Shown: positions 25,445 to 34,300, counted from the first letter of the stretch. The stretch: DNA of 64,000 nt from Flavobacteriales bacterium UBA2306 (GCA_002345565.1 DDVS01000001.1:738712-802711); one strand, 5' to 3'. A program made the numbers and translations. The notes: a model not told the origin generated them from the sequence alone.

Positions 25445-25699
25445 TTAGTGTTCTGCTTTTGGAGCTTCTTCTGTTGTTGGTTTTGCTTCAGGAGCAACTA
25501 CTTTTGCAGAATCTGCTACAACGTGAGAAACTGTTTTTGTAGAATCTGCAGTTGGGTGGTAAGTTCCGTGAGGTGCGTTAGGATCATCATATCTTACTAC
25601 ACCTTCTTCTTTTTTTAGACGGCCTTTATTACCTCCAGCAGGAAGATCACAAGATACAACTAAGATAGCAGAAGCCAGTAATATTACAGATTTTTTCAT
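25445..25699 (-). CDS. Small lipoprotein
   Basis: An 84-residue protein with a lipoprotein signal (MKKSVILLASAILVVSCDL, Cys17). The low-complexity tail is rich in Ala, Pro, Thr, Lys and Glu (VAPEAKPTTEEAPKAEH), and NAPHGTYHPTADSTK stands in the middle. No domain is recognised. It is monocistronic and ends at a terminator. Probably an outer-membrane-anchored tether or filler. Confidence 0.65.
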   Translation of the reverse strand: MKKSVILLASAILVVSCDLPAGGNKGRLKKEEGVVRYDDPNAPHGTYHPTADSTKTVSHVVADSAKVVAPEAKPTTEEAPKAEH

Positions 25700-25852
25700 T
25701 TTTTATTATTTAACGTGTCAAAAGTAGTAAAATTGAGATTTTCTGCAAAATTATTTTTTGTAAAATGTACGATGTAAAAAGTAAAATGTAATCTGTCTAA
25801 TTAATTGTTCTAAATTTTATTGCAGATCCAAAATCTAATAATGAATTATTAT

Positions 25853-25884
25853 AAAAAACCTGACTCGGCTGAATCAGGTTTTGT
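25853..25884 (-). terminator. Terminator after clpP
   Basis: AAAACCTGA (25855-25863) pairs with TCAGGTTTT (25874-25882), just after the clpP stop. Confidence 0.75.
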
Positions 25885-25888
25885 TGTT

Positions 25889-26566
25889 TTATTTTTTTCT
25901 TTCGAGAACTTCGTCTACCATTCCGAAGCTTTTAGCTTCTTCTGATGTCATCCAGTAATCTCTGTCCGATGCTTTTTCTACCCAGTCGTAAGTTTGACCT
26001 GAATGATTTGAAATAATGTCATACAATTCTTTTTTCAACTTCAACATTTCTCTCAAATTGATTTCCATATCAGAAGCTACACCTTGCGCTCCACCAGAAG
26101 GCTGGTGAATCATCACTCTTGAATGTTTCAACGCAGAACGTTTTCCCTTCTCTCCTGCAACCAAAAGAACCGCTCCCATAGAGGCTGCCATACCTGTACA
26201 GATTGTTGCAACATCTGGCTTAATAATCTGCATCGTGTCATAGATTCCTAATCCTGCATAAACACTCCCTCCCGGAGAGTTGATATAAATCTGAATATCT
26301 TTCGCAGAGTCTGAACTTTCCAGAAACAATAATTGTGCTGTTACAATATTGGCAACCTGATCGTCAATCCCTGTTCCCAAGAAAATAATTCTATCCATCA
26401 TTAATCTCGAAAAAACGTCCATCTGCGCCACGTTCATTCTACGCTCTTCCATAATATAAGGCGTAAGATTGGTCGGGTTGAACATTCCCATATATTGGTC
26501 TGTAACAAGACCGTTGTTTCCCATATGTTTTACGGAGAAATCTCTGAATTCTTTTTTAATGTCCAT
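25889..26566 (-). CDS. clpP: ATP-dependent Clp protease proteolytic subunit
   Basis: A 225-residue ClpP starting at the ATG at 26566 (MDIKKEFRDF). A longer frame adds 13 residues that do not look native. The catalytic triad is Ser129 (GMAASMGAV), His154 (MIHQPSGG) and Asp203 (SDRDYWMT). NSPGGSVYAGL forms the oxyanion strand. It makes the tetradecameric chamber that degrades proteins fed by ClpX or ClpA/C. clpX is not next to it here. It lies 71 bases after dnaG on the same strand and may be co-transcribed. Confidence 0.95.
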   Translation of the reverse strand: MDIKKEFRDFSVKHMGNNGLVTDQYMGMFNPTNLTPYIMEERRMNVAQMDVFSRLMMDRIIFLGTGIDDQVANIVTAQLLFLESSDSAKDIQIYINSPGGSVYAGLGIYDTMQIIKPDVATICTGMAASMGAVLLVAGEKGKRSALKHSRVMIHQPSGGAQGVASDMEINLREMLKLKKELYDIISNHSGQTYDWVEKASDRDYWMTSEEAKSFGMVDEVLERKK

Positions 26567-26637
26567 ATTATATTTGGTTATTTTAAATCTGTATTGAGTT
26601 TGCAATTTTTATTCCTTTGCTAAAGTAAGTCATTCTG

Positions 26638-28563
26638 TCATAAAATACGAAATAATTCGCTGTCTAATTTATTTTTAAGTTGTGTCAAAAGGATTATTTG
26701 CTGATAAATCAGAATATTATCTTCTTCTTCCTTCAGAGAGTTTTTAAAATCGTTGATTAATTTGACAATATATTCTCTTTTGTGTCGCAAAACGATATCC
26801 GAAACCATTTTCGGCAAAACTTCTTCTTCTGATTTGAAATAGATATTAAACTTATTCCAATTACTTGTATGATAGTTTTCTATCAGTGCATTAGCCAGTT
26901 TTCCGGAAACTTCCTCATCCATAAAATTGAAGAAAAAACCACCCGCTCGGATTTCATTTTGTAAAATTCCTTCTTTAATTTCGGAAACTATTTTTTTATG
27001 AATATCCAGTTGGATTTCGCAATCGTCCTCTTCCAGATGATTCAGAATTTCTTCAATTACAGTGATTTTATAGTCATTTCCATCAGCATCTTGACGATCC
27101 AGAACTATATCTCCATATTTCAGCATCAAATCCACCAATTTCTCTTCCAGAAGCAAAAGCGGATTGATGGCAGAAAACTCTGTCTTTTGAACAATTTCTA
27201 ATTTTTGCGGCGCATTCTTTTCTTGATTTGCAGGCTTTGCCTCATTATGAGCAACATTGCTTTGGATATTAAGCTCGTTAAATAAACTTTGCTCGCTGAG
27301 ACCAAACTTGTTAGAAACCTCTTTCAAATAAACCTCACGCTTAAGAGCGTTCTGCACAAAGGCTACAGATTTTACAATATCACGGATTGATTCTGCTTTT
27401 TTAATCGGGTCATTGCCTGCATCTTTAAATAAGATCTCTGCTTTGAAATCGATGAAATCTTTAGCTTCTTTCTCAATAAAATTCTCAACGTATTCCTGCG
27501 GATGTTTTCTGGCAAAAGAATCGGGATCGTCGCCATCTGGAAAAAGAAGAACGCGGATGTTCATTCCTTCTGTCAGCAACATATCAATACTTCGGAAACT
27601 CGCTTTAATTCCGGCTTTGTCACCATCAAAAAGAATCGTTACATTTTCCGTTAATCTTTTGATGAGTTTAATTTGTTCCGTTGTCAAAGAAGTTCCGGAA
27701 CTCGCCACAACATTTTCAATCCCTGACTGATGAAGCGAAACCACATCCATATAACCTTCTACCAAAAGGCAGAGGTTCTTTCTGGAAATGGATTGTTTAC
27801 TTTGATTCAGACCATAAAGAACACTGGATTTATGATAGATTTCTGTTTCCGGAGAATTGAGATATTTTGCTGTTTTGACATTATTCTTGAGAATCCTTGC
27901 GCCAAAACCCAAAACTCGACCCGAAAAACTATGAATCGGGAAAATAACCCTGTCACGGAATCTATCAATCCCAGAAGGTGTATTTTCCGGAAAAATAGAC
28001 AATCCCGATTTCTCTAGAATCTCTTTGGAATAAGATTTTTCTAAGGCAAATTCGGTGAAAGCATTTTTCTTTTCCGGCGAATATCCCAATTGGAATTTCT
28101 TAATAATATCATCACGAAGTTCTCTTTCTTTAAAATAAGAAAAACCAATCATCCTCCCTTCTTCCGAGTTCCAAAGCTGATCTTGAAAAAAGTTATTGGC
28201 AACTTCGTGAATCTTATAAAGTAAATCCTTTTCGGTTTGGGACTGTTTTTCTTCTTCAGAATATTCTCGGACATTTTCCTCGATCTCGATTCCGTATTTT
28301 TTTGCCGCATACCGAAGCGCTTCGGGATAAGTAAAATTTTCGATTTCCATCAAGAAAGAAATCGCCGTACCTCCTTTACCAGAGGAGAAATCTTTCCAAA
28401 TCTGTTTACTTGGAGAAACCACAAAACTGGGCGATTTTTCTTCGTGAAAAGGACTCAAACCTTTAAAGTTTGAGCCAGCTCTTTTCAATTGAACATATTC
28501 ACCAATAATCTCTTCTACACGAATGGTAGAAAATATTTTATCTATGGTCTCTTTTGTAATCAC
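26638..28563 (-). CDS. dnaG: DNA primase, zinc-site cysteines lost
   Basis: A 641-residue DnaG, which makes RNA primers at the replication fork. The N-terminal domain aligns with the CHC2 zinc-binding domain (FKGLSPFHEEKSPSFVVSP, 33-51), but the ligands are Ser37, His40, Asp58 and Ser61 where E. coli has Cys40, His43, Cys61 and Cys64. The catalytic core keeps its motifs (LGFGARILKN and the TOPRIM LLVEGYMDVVSLHQSG, TILFDGDKAGIKAS). The C-terminal helicase-binding part is divergent. As far as I recall, this loss is shared across Flavobacteriia, so the gene is probably functional. Confidence 0.92.
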   Translation of the reverse strand: MITKETIDKIFSTIRVEEIIGEYVQLKRAGSNFKGLSPFHEEKSPSFVVSPSKQIWKDFSSGKGGTAISFLMEIENFTYPEALRYAAKKYGIEIEENVREYSEEEKQSQTEKDLLYKIHEVANNFFQDQLWNSEEGRMIGFSYFKERELRDDIIKKFQLGYSPEKKNAFTEFALEKSYSKEILEKSGLSIFPENTPSGIDRFRDRVIFPIHSFSGRVLGFGARILKNNVKTAKYLNSPETEIYHKSSVLYGLNQSKQSISRKNLCLLVEGYMDVVSLHQSGIENVVASSGTSLTTEQIKLIKRLTENVTILFDGDKAGIKASFRSIDMLLTEGMNIRVLLFPDGDDPDSFARKHPQEYVENFIEKEAKDFIDFKAEILFKDAGNDPIKKAESIRDIVKSVAFVQNALKREVYLKEVSNKFGLSEQSLFNELNIQSNVAHNEAKPANQEKNAPQKLEIVQKTEFSAINPLLLLEEKLVDLMLKYGDIVLDRQDADGNDYKITVIEEILNHLEEDDCEIQLDIHKKIVSEIKEGILQNEIRAGGFFFNFMDEEVSGKLANALIENYHTSNWNKFNIYFKSEEEVLPKMVSDIVLRHKREYIVKLINDFKNSLKEEEDNILIYQQIILLTQLKNKLDSELFRIL

Positions 28564-28600
28564 GATGTAAATTTAGAATATTTTAAAACTGCGTACAAAA

Positions 28601-28620
28601 AAATCCCCACATTGGGGATT
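28601..28620 (-). terminator. Terminator of the secreted-protein pair
   Basis: AATCCCCA (28602-28609) pairs with TGGGGATT (28613-28620). On the minus strand a T7 run follows. It lies 27 bases past the stop at 28647. Confidence 0.75.
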
Positions 28621-28646
28621 CGAATTTGAGAAATGAGGTAAATATT

Positions 28647-29159
28647 TTAATTGGCAGCGCCCCAAAAACTCCAGACAGAACCATTAAAAACCGCCAAAAG
28701 CTTTTTATTGGTGTCATAGACAATCATCCCTGCCGCAGGATTAATAATATTATTGTAAGGCTGGCTGACTTTTGGCAAAATCATCGCTCTTGTTGTATCT
28801 TCTAAAACCAAAATACCAGGTGCAGAGCTAGATCCTGCTCCTATAACTGTTTTTGCGTCGGTCTGTTCTGTTTTAGAACTTTGCAATGCCAGATCTACTG
28901 TTCCTGTTTGCAGGCTTAGATCCTTCCAGCCGGTATTGTATTTTACTTTTACTTTTTTATCATTGGAATCATATATTAATGTTCCATTTACTACGCCCGC
29001 TACGTTATCTGCAGATGTTACCCAGGGTAAAATCAACCCTCTGTTTTCATTTCCAAATTCTAATGAAACAGAATCATTGGAAACGGAAGATTTACCAATG
29101 GCTAGTTGTCCACTCATAAAGCCCGAAAAGATGATGGAGAGTAATACTATTTTTTTCAT
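28647..29159 (-). CDS. Secreted protein with two GxIxxD/W modules
   Basis: A 170-residue exported protein (signal MKKIVLLSIIFSGFMSGQ). It holds two similar modules: GLILPWV, GTLIYDSNDKKVKVKYNTGWKDL at about 40-80, and AMILPKV, GMIVYDTNKKLLAVFNGSVWSFW at about 124-166. The same module closes the upstream 580-residue protein. Such modules are common in Chryseobacterium surface proteins, and function is unknown. It starts 12 bases after the upstream gene, so the two form an operon ending at 28601. Confidence 0.7.
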   Translation of the reverse strand: MKKIVLLSIIFSGFMSGQLAIGKSSVSNDSVSLEFGNENRGLILPWVTSADNVAGVVNGTLIYDSNDKKVKVKYNTGWKDLSLQTGTVDLALQSSKTEQTDAKTVIGAGSSSAPGILVLEDTTRAMILPKVSQPYNNIINPAAGMIVYDTNKKLLAVFNGSVWSFWGAAN

Positions 29160-29171
29160 TTTATATTGTTT

Positions 29172-30914
29172 TTAATCTGGACAATTTTGAACCGTGAAAC
29201 ACTTCCATCCTGTAGAGCTTCCATCGGTATTGATTTTAATACAATCATCTGTAATACTGTAAACAATCATTCCTTCTACAGGATTTTGCAAGGCAGCAAT
29301 CTGAGCGTTTGTCAACCGGTTCAAAACAAAACCTTTGGTTAATGCTTCTAATGCTGTCCAGCCACCTTTTCTTACCATAGGCCAGTTATCTGCGTTATCT
29401 GCTGCTCTTCCCAGGTCGGATATACCTTGATTGGTGTCTAGAATTGTTCCGGTTAGAATTGGATTTTTATAGCATATAGTTCCGGTTTGCGGATTAGTAT
29501 TGATGGTTACGTTAACCGTTACTATCGCAGTATCACAACTTGATGGATCGCTTGTTCGGCAAATCTGATATGTAATATAATAAATACCAATAGCGGTGCC
29601 GGTTCCTACATTAACCAAGCCAGTAGATGTATTAATATTTACGCCTGAATTAGTGGTTGAGAGTTGGGTGATGATGACATTAGAAGTTGTTGCGGCAGAT
29701 CCGTTATATTGCTCTAAGTCATTATTCAAAATTGAAGTTGTAGAACTTGTACCTGTAGGAAGTGTATAATAATCATCTTCTGCCACAGGCGGAAAAGTAG
29801 CGTTATAAAGTGTTGGACATACGGCAATTGTCGTATTTGAAGAAGGACAAGTAGCACAATCATAGGTTACATTTGCGACAGATTGCGTAACAGCTGTACC
29901 AGATGAATTCACGTAAACTGGAGCGCTGTTAAATATAGCAGATTCTCCCTGCGATGCACTTTTAACATCAGGATTATAACTTGTATATTTTTGAAGATCC
30001 AGATTGGGGCCTACCCTCAGCCCATTTGGATTAATTTTATTTATTACATAGACATAACCTTTTTTAGAAGCAGAACTAGGACCTTTTAGCGTTCCTCCGT
30101 TTAATTGCAAGTTTGTAATCTTCAAAACGCCTTCATTATAAAGATTTGCACTCGTACTTCCATTAATAGTCCCCAAAGAACGCATGGTTCCATAATTTTC
30201 CATACTACTATTTCCACTCATATCTATGGATCCGGATCCTACATTAAACATTCCGGTATTAATAACTCTACCTCCTCCCAGGTTGTATCCTATTGCTGAA
30301 TTAATGGTTCCACAATTAATATAAGTACTTGTAGAGTTGTTATTATAATTTTGTCCTATTGTAATGGTAGCGTTATTTCTAAAAGTTGTAATTCCTGAAA
30401 TATTTATATTTTGTCCAATGATAAAACTCCCATAATTATCAATATAATTAGTTGCACCAGATTGATTAAAACCCAATACAGACATTTGCACTGTACCATA
30501 GTTGATAAGAGTATTTGTACCATTGCCATTCAATGTTAAATTATTTTGACCAGAAGATCCTACTTTTAAAACACCGGTATTTTGTATATTAACTGTTAAA
30601 TTAGCATTGATTTGAGGGCTTTGCAAAAATGTTAATGTTCCTGCAATTTCAAAATTTACAGCGGGATTGGCCGTGGAATAATTAATATTATTCTGAATCG
30701 TTAGAGTTACTCCAGAGGCAATACAAATCTTAACGTTGTTTCCAAAAGTAACATCGCTAAAGGTAGTATTACTTGTAAAACAATAGTTTGTGTTTGCTAA
30801 AAAAGTATAATTAGTTCCCGTGGGATTGGTTACACCACAATTGGCGCATTGGGAATAAATTATTGTTGTTGATAAAAAGAAAAACAACAATACCAGCAGT
30901 ATTTTTTTTACCAT
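29172..30914 (-). CDS. Large secreted repeat protein
   Basis: A 580-residue exported protein (signal MVKKILLVLLFFFLSTTIIYSQ). Residues 25-290 form an Asn/Gly/Thr-rich repeat region (NNATITIGQNYNNN, INTGMFNVGSGSIDMSGNS) that suggests a beta-helix. Residues 375-475 resemble an immunoglobulin-like repeat (VAEDDYYTLPTGTSST, IVTVNVTINTN). The last 100 residues end in the GMIVYSITDDCIKINTDG / TGWKCF module shared with the next gene. No type IX sorting domain is seen. Probably a surface or matrix protein, function unknown. Confidence 0.65.
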   Translation of the reverse strand: MVKKILLVLLFFFLSTTIIYSQCANCGVTNPTGTNYTFLANTNYCFTSNTTFSDVTFGNNVKICIASGVTLTIQNNINYSTANPAVNFEIAGTLTFLQSPQINANLTVNIQNTGVLKVGSSGQNNLTLNGNGTNTLINYGTVQMSVLGFNQSGATNYIDNYGSFIIGQNINISGITTFRNNATITIGQNYNNNSTSTYINCGTINSAIGYNLGGGRVINTGMFNVGSGSIDMSGNSSMENYGTMRSLGTINGSTSANLYNEGVLKITNLQLNGGTLKGPSSASKKGYVYVINKINPNGLRVGPNLDLQKYTSYNPDVKSASQGESAIFNSAPVYVNSSGTAVTQSVANVTYDCATCPSSNTTIAVCPTLYNATFPPVAEDDYYTLPTGTSSTTSILNNDLEQYNGSAATTSNVIITQLSTTNSGVNINTSTGLVNVGTGTAIGIYYITYQICRTSDPSSCDTAIVTVNVTINTNPQTGTICYKNPILTGTILDTNQGISDLGRAADNADNWPMVRKGGWTALEALTKGFVLNRLTNAQIAALQNPVEGMIVYSITDDCIKINTDGSSTGWKCFTVQNCPD

Positions 30915-31228
30915 TTTTATTTCATTTTTGTGTTAAGCTTTTAATTAATCAAAAAAAACAATGATTACGCTTTAAGCACAAGAATTCAAAAAAGTAAAAA
31001 CTTCTTGTTTTTTCATCATAATTAATTTGTGTGCTGTAAATTTATAAATTTATAATTTATCAACCAATTTTTATAATTAAATTTAACATTTGAGCTTAAT
31101 ATGATTATTTTACATAATTTAAAGTTAAAATATTTAAAAAATAAATAAAAATAAAATATTACAATTCAAGAACTACGCAACATAAACCATTATCAATAAT
31201 AATTATATTTGCATAATCGTATATATTT
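30915..31228. other. AT-rich divergent spacer
   Basis: 314 bases of about 80% A+T between divergent operons. It contains a weak hairpin (ACAAGAA near 30980 with TTCTTGT, 17-base loop) and the tsaE -7 element at 31204. I see no ORF, repeat or RNA gene. Confidence 0.4.
31204..31211 (+). promoter_or_regulatory. tsaE -7 element
   Basis: TATATTTG, a perfect TAnnTTTG, 17 bases before the tsaE ATG. No -33 TTG is apparent. The predicted 5' UTR is only a few bases to a dozen. Confidence 0.5.
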
Positions 31229-31636
31229 ATGAAAATCACAATTCAAAACATTGCTGAATGGCAAGATGTTACAGATAAAATAAAGCCTTTATTAACCAAA
31301 AAGATATTAACCCTTAAAGGTAATTTAGGAGCAGGCAAGACAACTTTCTCTCAGTTTTTGGTAAAATCGCTAGGGAGCCAGGATACCGTTACATCCCCTA
31401 CCTACTCTATTGTCAATGAATACAAAAGCCAAACAGGTATTATTTTCCATTTTGACCTTTACAGATTAAAATCCATCGAAGAAGCGTTTGATTTCGGTAT
31501 AGAAGAATATTTAGAATCCGGAAATTTTTGTATCATAGAATGGCCACAGATCTACGAAGAAGAACTGCAGCACTATGATCATCATGAAATAAACATTACC
31601 AATACAGAAACCGGAAGAGAAATAGAATTTAATTAA
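31229..31636 (+). CDS. tsaE: tRNA threonylcarbamoyladenosine synthesis ATPase TsaE
   Basis: A 135-residue P-loop ATPase. Walker A is GNLGAGKT (31-38). TSPTYSIVNEY and FHFDLYRLKSIEEAFDFGIEEY are the family's other conserved blocks. TsaE drives turnover of the TsaB-TsaD complex that makes t6A37 on ANN-decoding tRNAs. The gene that makes its substrate (tsaC) is also in this window at 59526, though far away. It is followed by the alanine dehydrogenase gene, which has its own promoter. Confidence 0.92.
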   Translation: MKITIQNIAEWQDVTDKIKPLLTKKILTLKGNLGAGKTTFSQFLVKSLGSQDTVTSPTYSIVNEYKSQTGIIFHFDLYRLKSIEEAFDFGIEEYLESGNFCIIEWPQIYEEELQHYDHHEINITNTETGREIEFN

Positions 31637-31655
31637 CGCTTACCATAAATTATTC

Positions 31656-31663
31656 TATCTTTG
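31656..31663 (+). promoter_or_regulatory. ald -7 element
   Basis: TATCTTTG, a perfect TAnnTTTG, 31 bases before the ald ATG. Confidence 0.55.
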
Positions 31664-31694
31664 CTTTTAGATTACTGATTAATGTTTTGATTTT

Positions 31695-32891
31695 ATGAGC
31701 AGCACATCAACCATATTCACTCCTTTTTCTGAGCAGGAACTCATTCCTAAAGAGGAAAAACTAGAAGTTGTAAAAAAAGGAAAAACCTTTAGCATTGGGG
31801 TACCAAAAGAAACTTGTCTGAATGAAAAAAGAACTTGCCTCATTCCAGATGCTGTTCAGATATTAGTCAATAACGGCCACAAAGTTATCATAGAAAGCGG
31901 TGCAGGTTTAGGTTCACATTTCCCGGACATTCTTTATTCAGAAGCTGGCGCAGAGATTACGAACGACCCAAAAGTGGCTTTTTCTCAAGACCTTATTCTT
32001 AAAATCAATCCGCCGACAGAAGAAGAAATCGAATATTTAAAACCTATGACTTATTTGATTTCGGCTCTACAAATCAACCTTAGAGACAAAGATTACTTTA
32101 TGAAATTGGCTTGTAAAAAAGTCAACGCCATTGCTTTCGAATTCATAATGGATGAGTACAAGCAACTGTCATTAGTAAGATTAATCGGTGAGATTGCAGG
32201 AAGTGTTTCAATCCTTTACGCATCGGAACTTTTAGCCATGTCAAACGGATTAATGCTTGGCGGAATCACAGGCGTTCGTCCTACAGAGGTTGTCGTTCTA
32301 GGTGCTGGAATTGTGGGCGAATTTGCCACAAAAGCAGCAATTGGATTGGGAGCGAGTGTTAAGGTTTTTGATAATTCATTGTCAAAACTCAGAAGACTTC
32401 ATACTTTGGTGGACAGTCGCGTTCCGACTTCAATCATCGACCCAAAAGAATTGACAAAATCATTAAGAAGAGCCGACGTTGTTATCGGAGCTTTACCAAG
32501 ACTTAATCTAGCTCCAATTGTGACAGAAGATATGGTCATGAAAATGAAAAAAGGAAGCGTAATCATTGATATTACCATTGACAATGGAAAAGTAATTGAA
32601 ACCTCTGAATTAACTTCTACAGAAAACCCCTTCATTATAAAGCACGGCGTCATCCATTGCGGACTTCCGAATCTGACTTCAAAAATGCCAAGAACTACAA
32701 CAAAAGCGGTAAGTAATTTCTTTCTAAGTTACCTTCTTGGTTACGATGAAGAAGGCGGTTTCGAGAATATGCTGGTTCACAAAAACGAAATCAAACAATC
32801 GCTTTATATGTACAAAGGAAGACACACGAAACAGTTGATTTGCAACAAGTTCGACCTTCCTTATCACGACATCAATCTTCTGATTTTTTAA
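31695..32891 (+). CDS. ald: Alanine dehydrogenase
   Basis: A 398-residue NAD-dependent alanine dehydrogenase (AlaDH/PNT superfamily), interconverting alanine and pyruvate plus ammonia. The N-terminal domain opens IGVPKETCLNEKRTCLIPD after an extension of about 30 residues. The NAD-binding domain is VVVLGAGIVGEFATKAAIGLG (about 202-222, split as a landmark) with Asp at the end of strand 2 (VFDNS). Length is slightly above the usual 370 because of the N-terminal extension. Some Bacteroidetes homologues are misnamed NAD(P) transhydrogenase, but only one chain is present here. Confidence 0.85.
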   Translation: MSSTSTIFTPFSEQELIPKEEKLEVVKKGKTFSIGVPKETCLNEKRTCLIPDAVQILVNNGHKVIIESGAGLGSHFPDILYSEAGAEITNDPKVAFSQDLILKINPPTEEEIEYLKPMTYLISALQINLRDKDYFMKLACKKVNAIAFEFIMDEYKQLSLVRLIGEIAGSVSILYASELLAMSNGLMLGGITGVRPTEVVVLGAGIVGEFATKAAIGLGASVKVFDNSLSKLRRLHTLVDSRVPTSIIDPKELTKSLRRADVVIGALPRLNLAPIVTEDMVMKMKKGSVIIDITIDNGKVIETSELTSTENPFIIKHGVIHCGLPNLTSKMPRTTTKAVSNFFLSYLLGYDEEGGFENMLVHKNEIKQSLYMYKGRHTKQLICNKFDLPYHDINLLIF

Positions 32892-32900
32892 AATCAAACC

Positions 32901-33272
32901 ATGCTTAAAAAACTTAAATTCTATACAATCGGATTAGTTCCGGGATTATTAATTGTTTTCTTTGTCCTCAATCAAAAAGGTGCAAGTTGCTCCTATTTCC
33001 CAAATGATAGAGTCATTGCTGAAACTCTGACCAAAGATTTTTCTTATTCTGAAAATTTCAAAAAAGAAATGGAAGCCAACAAAATCTCCGAAAAACAACT
33101 GAAAGACGAGATTATATCCAAAGGCACAATCGATTTTGACAGAAGCAAAGCCCAAAAAGAACCTTGCCCAGAATACGTTCTCTTGTATCCGAAAACTGAT
33201 TCTAAATTTGAAATTAATTATTCTAAATGTAAGGAAAAAGCAGAATTTGTTTCTTTAAAAAAACTAAAATAA
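32901..33272 (+). CDS. Hypothetical membrane-anchored protein
   Basis: A 123-residue protein with one N-terminal membrane segment (about 8-24, YTIGLVPGLLIVFFVL). A charged soluble part has four cysteines (in GASCSY, KEPCPEY and YSKCKEK). I recognise no domain. It starts 10 bases after ald on the same strand and is probably co-transcribed. The tyrA leader begins 40 bases after its stop. Confidence 0.6.
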   Translation: MLKKLKFYTIGLVPGLLIVFFVLNQKGASCSYFPNDRVIAETLTKDFSYSENFKKEMEANKISEKQLKDEIISKGTIDFDRSKAQKEPCPEYVLLYPKTDSKFEINYSKCKEKAEFVSLKKLK

Positions 33273-33299
33273 TTTTCTGTAAAATTCAGAATTAATTTC

Positions 33300-33307
33300 T
33301 ATCTTCG
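33300..33307 (+). promoter_or_regulatory. Possible promoter of the tyr leader
   Basis: TATCTTCG differs from TAnnTTTG at one base and lies only 4 bases before the leader GTG. If real, the leader transcript would start at or next to its own start codon. Read-through from ald is the alternative. Confidence 0.3.
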
Positions 33308-33311
33308 TTTT

Positions 33312-33368
33312 GTGAAAACAACAAACAGAACATATTATTACGCAATTTTGACCCTGAAACAGGATTAG
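33312..33368 (+). CDS. tyrA leader peptide
   Basis: An 18-residue ORF with GTG at 33312 and TAG at 33366. It reads MKTTNRTYYYAILTLKQD if GTG is initiator Met. Three consecutive Tyr codons (33333-33341) sit in a gene placed directly before an attenuator and tyrA, which makes tyrosine. The segment TTAGGAT (33365-33371), including the stop codon, is complementary to GTCCTAA (33397-33403) in the terminator's 5' side, so it can act as the antiterminator when the ribosome stalls at Tyr codons. There is no ATG in the open frame, so the start is less sure. Confidence 0.75.
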   Translation: MKTTNRTYYYAILTLKQD

Positions 33369-33387
33369 GATTCGTATGTAGAAATAT

Positions 33388-33417
33388 CAAAACCTCGTCC
33401 TAAAGACGGGGTTTTTT
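33388..33417 (+). terminator. tyrA attenuator terminator
   Basis: AACCTCGTC (33391-33399) pairs with GACGGGGTT (33405-33413), with one G-T wobble and a T6 run. It lies between the Tyr leader and the tyrA ATG at 33440. Confidence 0.85.
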
Positions 33418-33439
33418 CGTTAAAAAAATTGAAAATAAA

Positions 33440-34285
33440 ATGAATATAAGCATTATAGGAACAGGATTGATTGGCGGGTCTATCGCCTTGAAATTAAAAG
33501 AGAAAAACTTTACCAATTTCGTTTACGGAATTGACCAGAATGAAGAAAATTTAAACAAAGCCCTTGAACTCAATATCATTGATGAAAAAGCAGATTTTGA
33601 AAATGGAATCAAGAATGCTGATTTGATTATCATCTCTGTTCCTGTAGATTCTGCAAAGAAAATATTACCAGATGTTTTGGATTTGATTAATGAAAATCAA
33701 ACCGTAATGGATGTTGGCTCTACAAAATCCGGAATTGTAGATTCAATCAAAAATCACCCAAATAGAAAACGTTTTGTGGCTTTTCACCCAATGTGGGGAA
33801 CGGAAAATTCTGGTCCAAAAGCAGCAACCAAAGACAGTTTCACAGGAAAAGCAGCCGTAATTTGCAACAAAGAAGAATCCGACGAAAATGCTTTGGAAAT
33901 TGTAGAACAAGTCATCAATACTTTGGAAATGCATCCAATTTATATGAATGCTGATGCGCACGATATTCACACAGCTTACATTTCGCATATTTCACATATT
34001 ACCTCTTATGCGCTTGCTAACACAGTTTTGGAAAAGGAAAGAGAAGAAGACACAATTTTCCAACTGGCAAGTTCGGGTTTTTCAAGTACAGTTCGTTTGG
34101 CAAAATCACATCCGGAAATGTGGGTTCCTATTTTCTGTCAGAACAAAGAAAACGTTTTGGATGTTCTTAATGAACATATTTCACAACTTAGAAAATTCAA
34201 ATCTGCTTTGGAGAAAGAGAATTTTGATTATTTGGAAGAGTTGATTAGAAATGCGAATAAGATTAGGGGGATTTTGGATAAGTAA
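33440..34285 (+). CDS. tyrA: Prephenate dehydrogenase
   Basis: A 281-residue NAD-dependent TyrA, converting prephenate to 4-hydroxyphenylpyruvate on the way to tyrosine. The Rossmann motif is ISIIGTGLIGGSIALKL (3-19), with Asp34 in YGIDQNEE choosing NAD. FHPMWGTENSGP and AYISHISHITSYAL hold the conserved catalytic and substrate histidines. There is no ACT or chorismate mutase domain. The Tyr-codon leader and attenuator directly upstream match its pathway. Confidence 0.92.
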   Translation: MNISIIGTGLIGGSIALKLKEKNFTNFVYGIDQNEENLNKALELNIIDEKADFENGIKNADLIIISVPVDSAKKILPDVLDLINENQTVMDVGSTKSGIVDSIKNHPNRKRFVAFHPMWGTENSGPKAATKDSFTGKAAVICNKEESDENALEIVEQVINTLEMHPIYMNADAHDIHTAYISHISHITSYALANTVLEKEREEDTIFQLASSGFSSTVRLAKSHPEMWVPIFCQNKENVLDVLNEHISQLRKFKSALEKENFDYLEELIRNANKIRGILDK

Positions 34286-34300
34286 AATTTATTTTATGGA

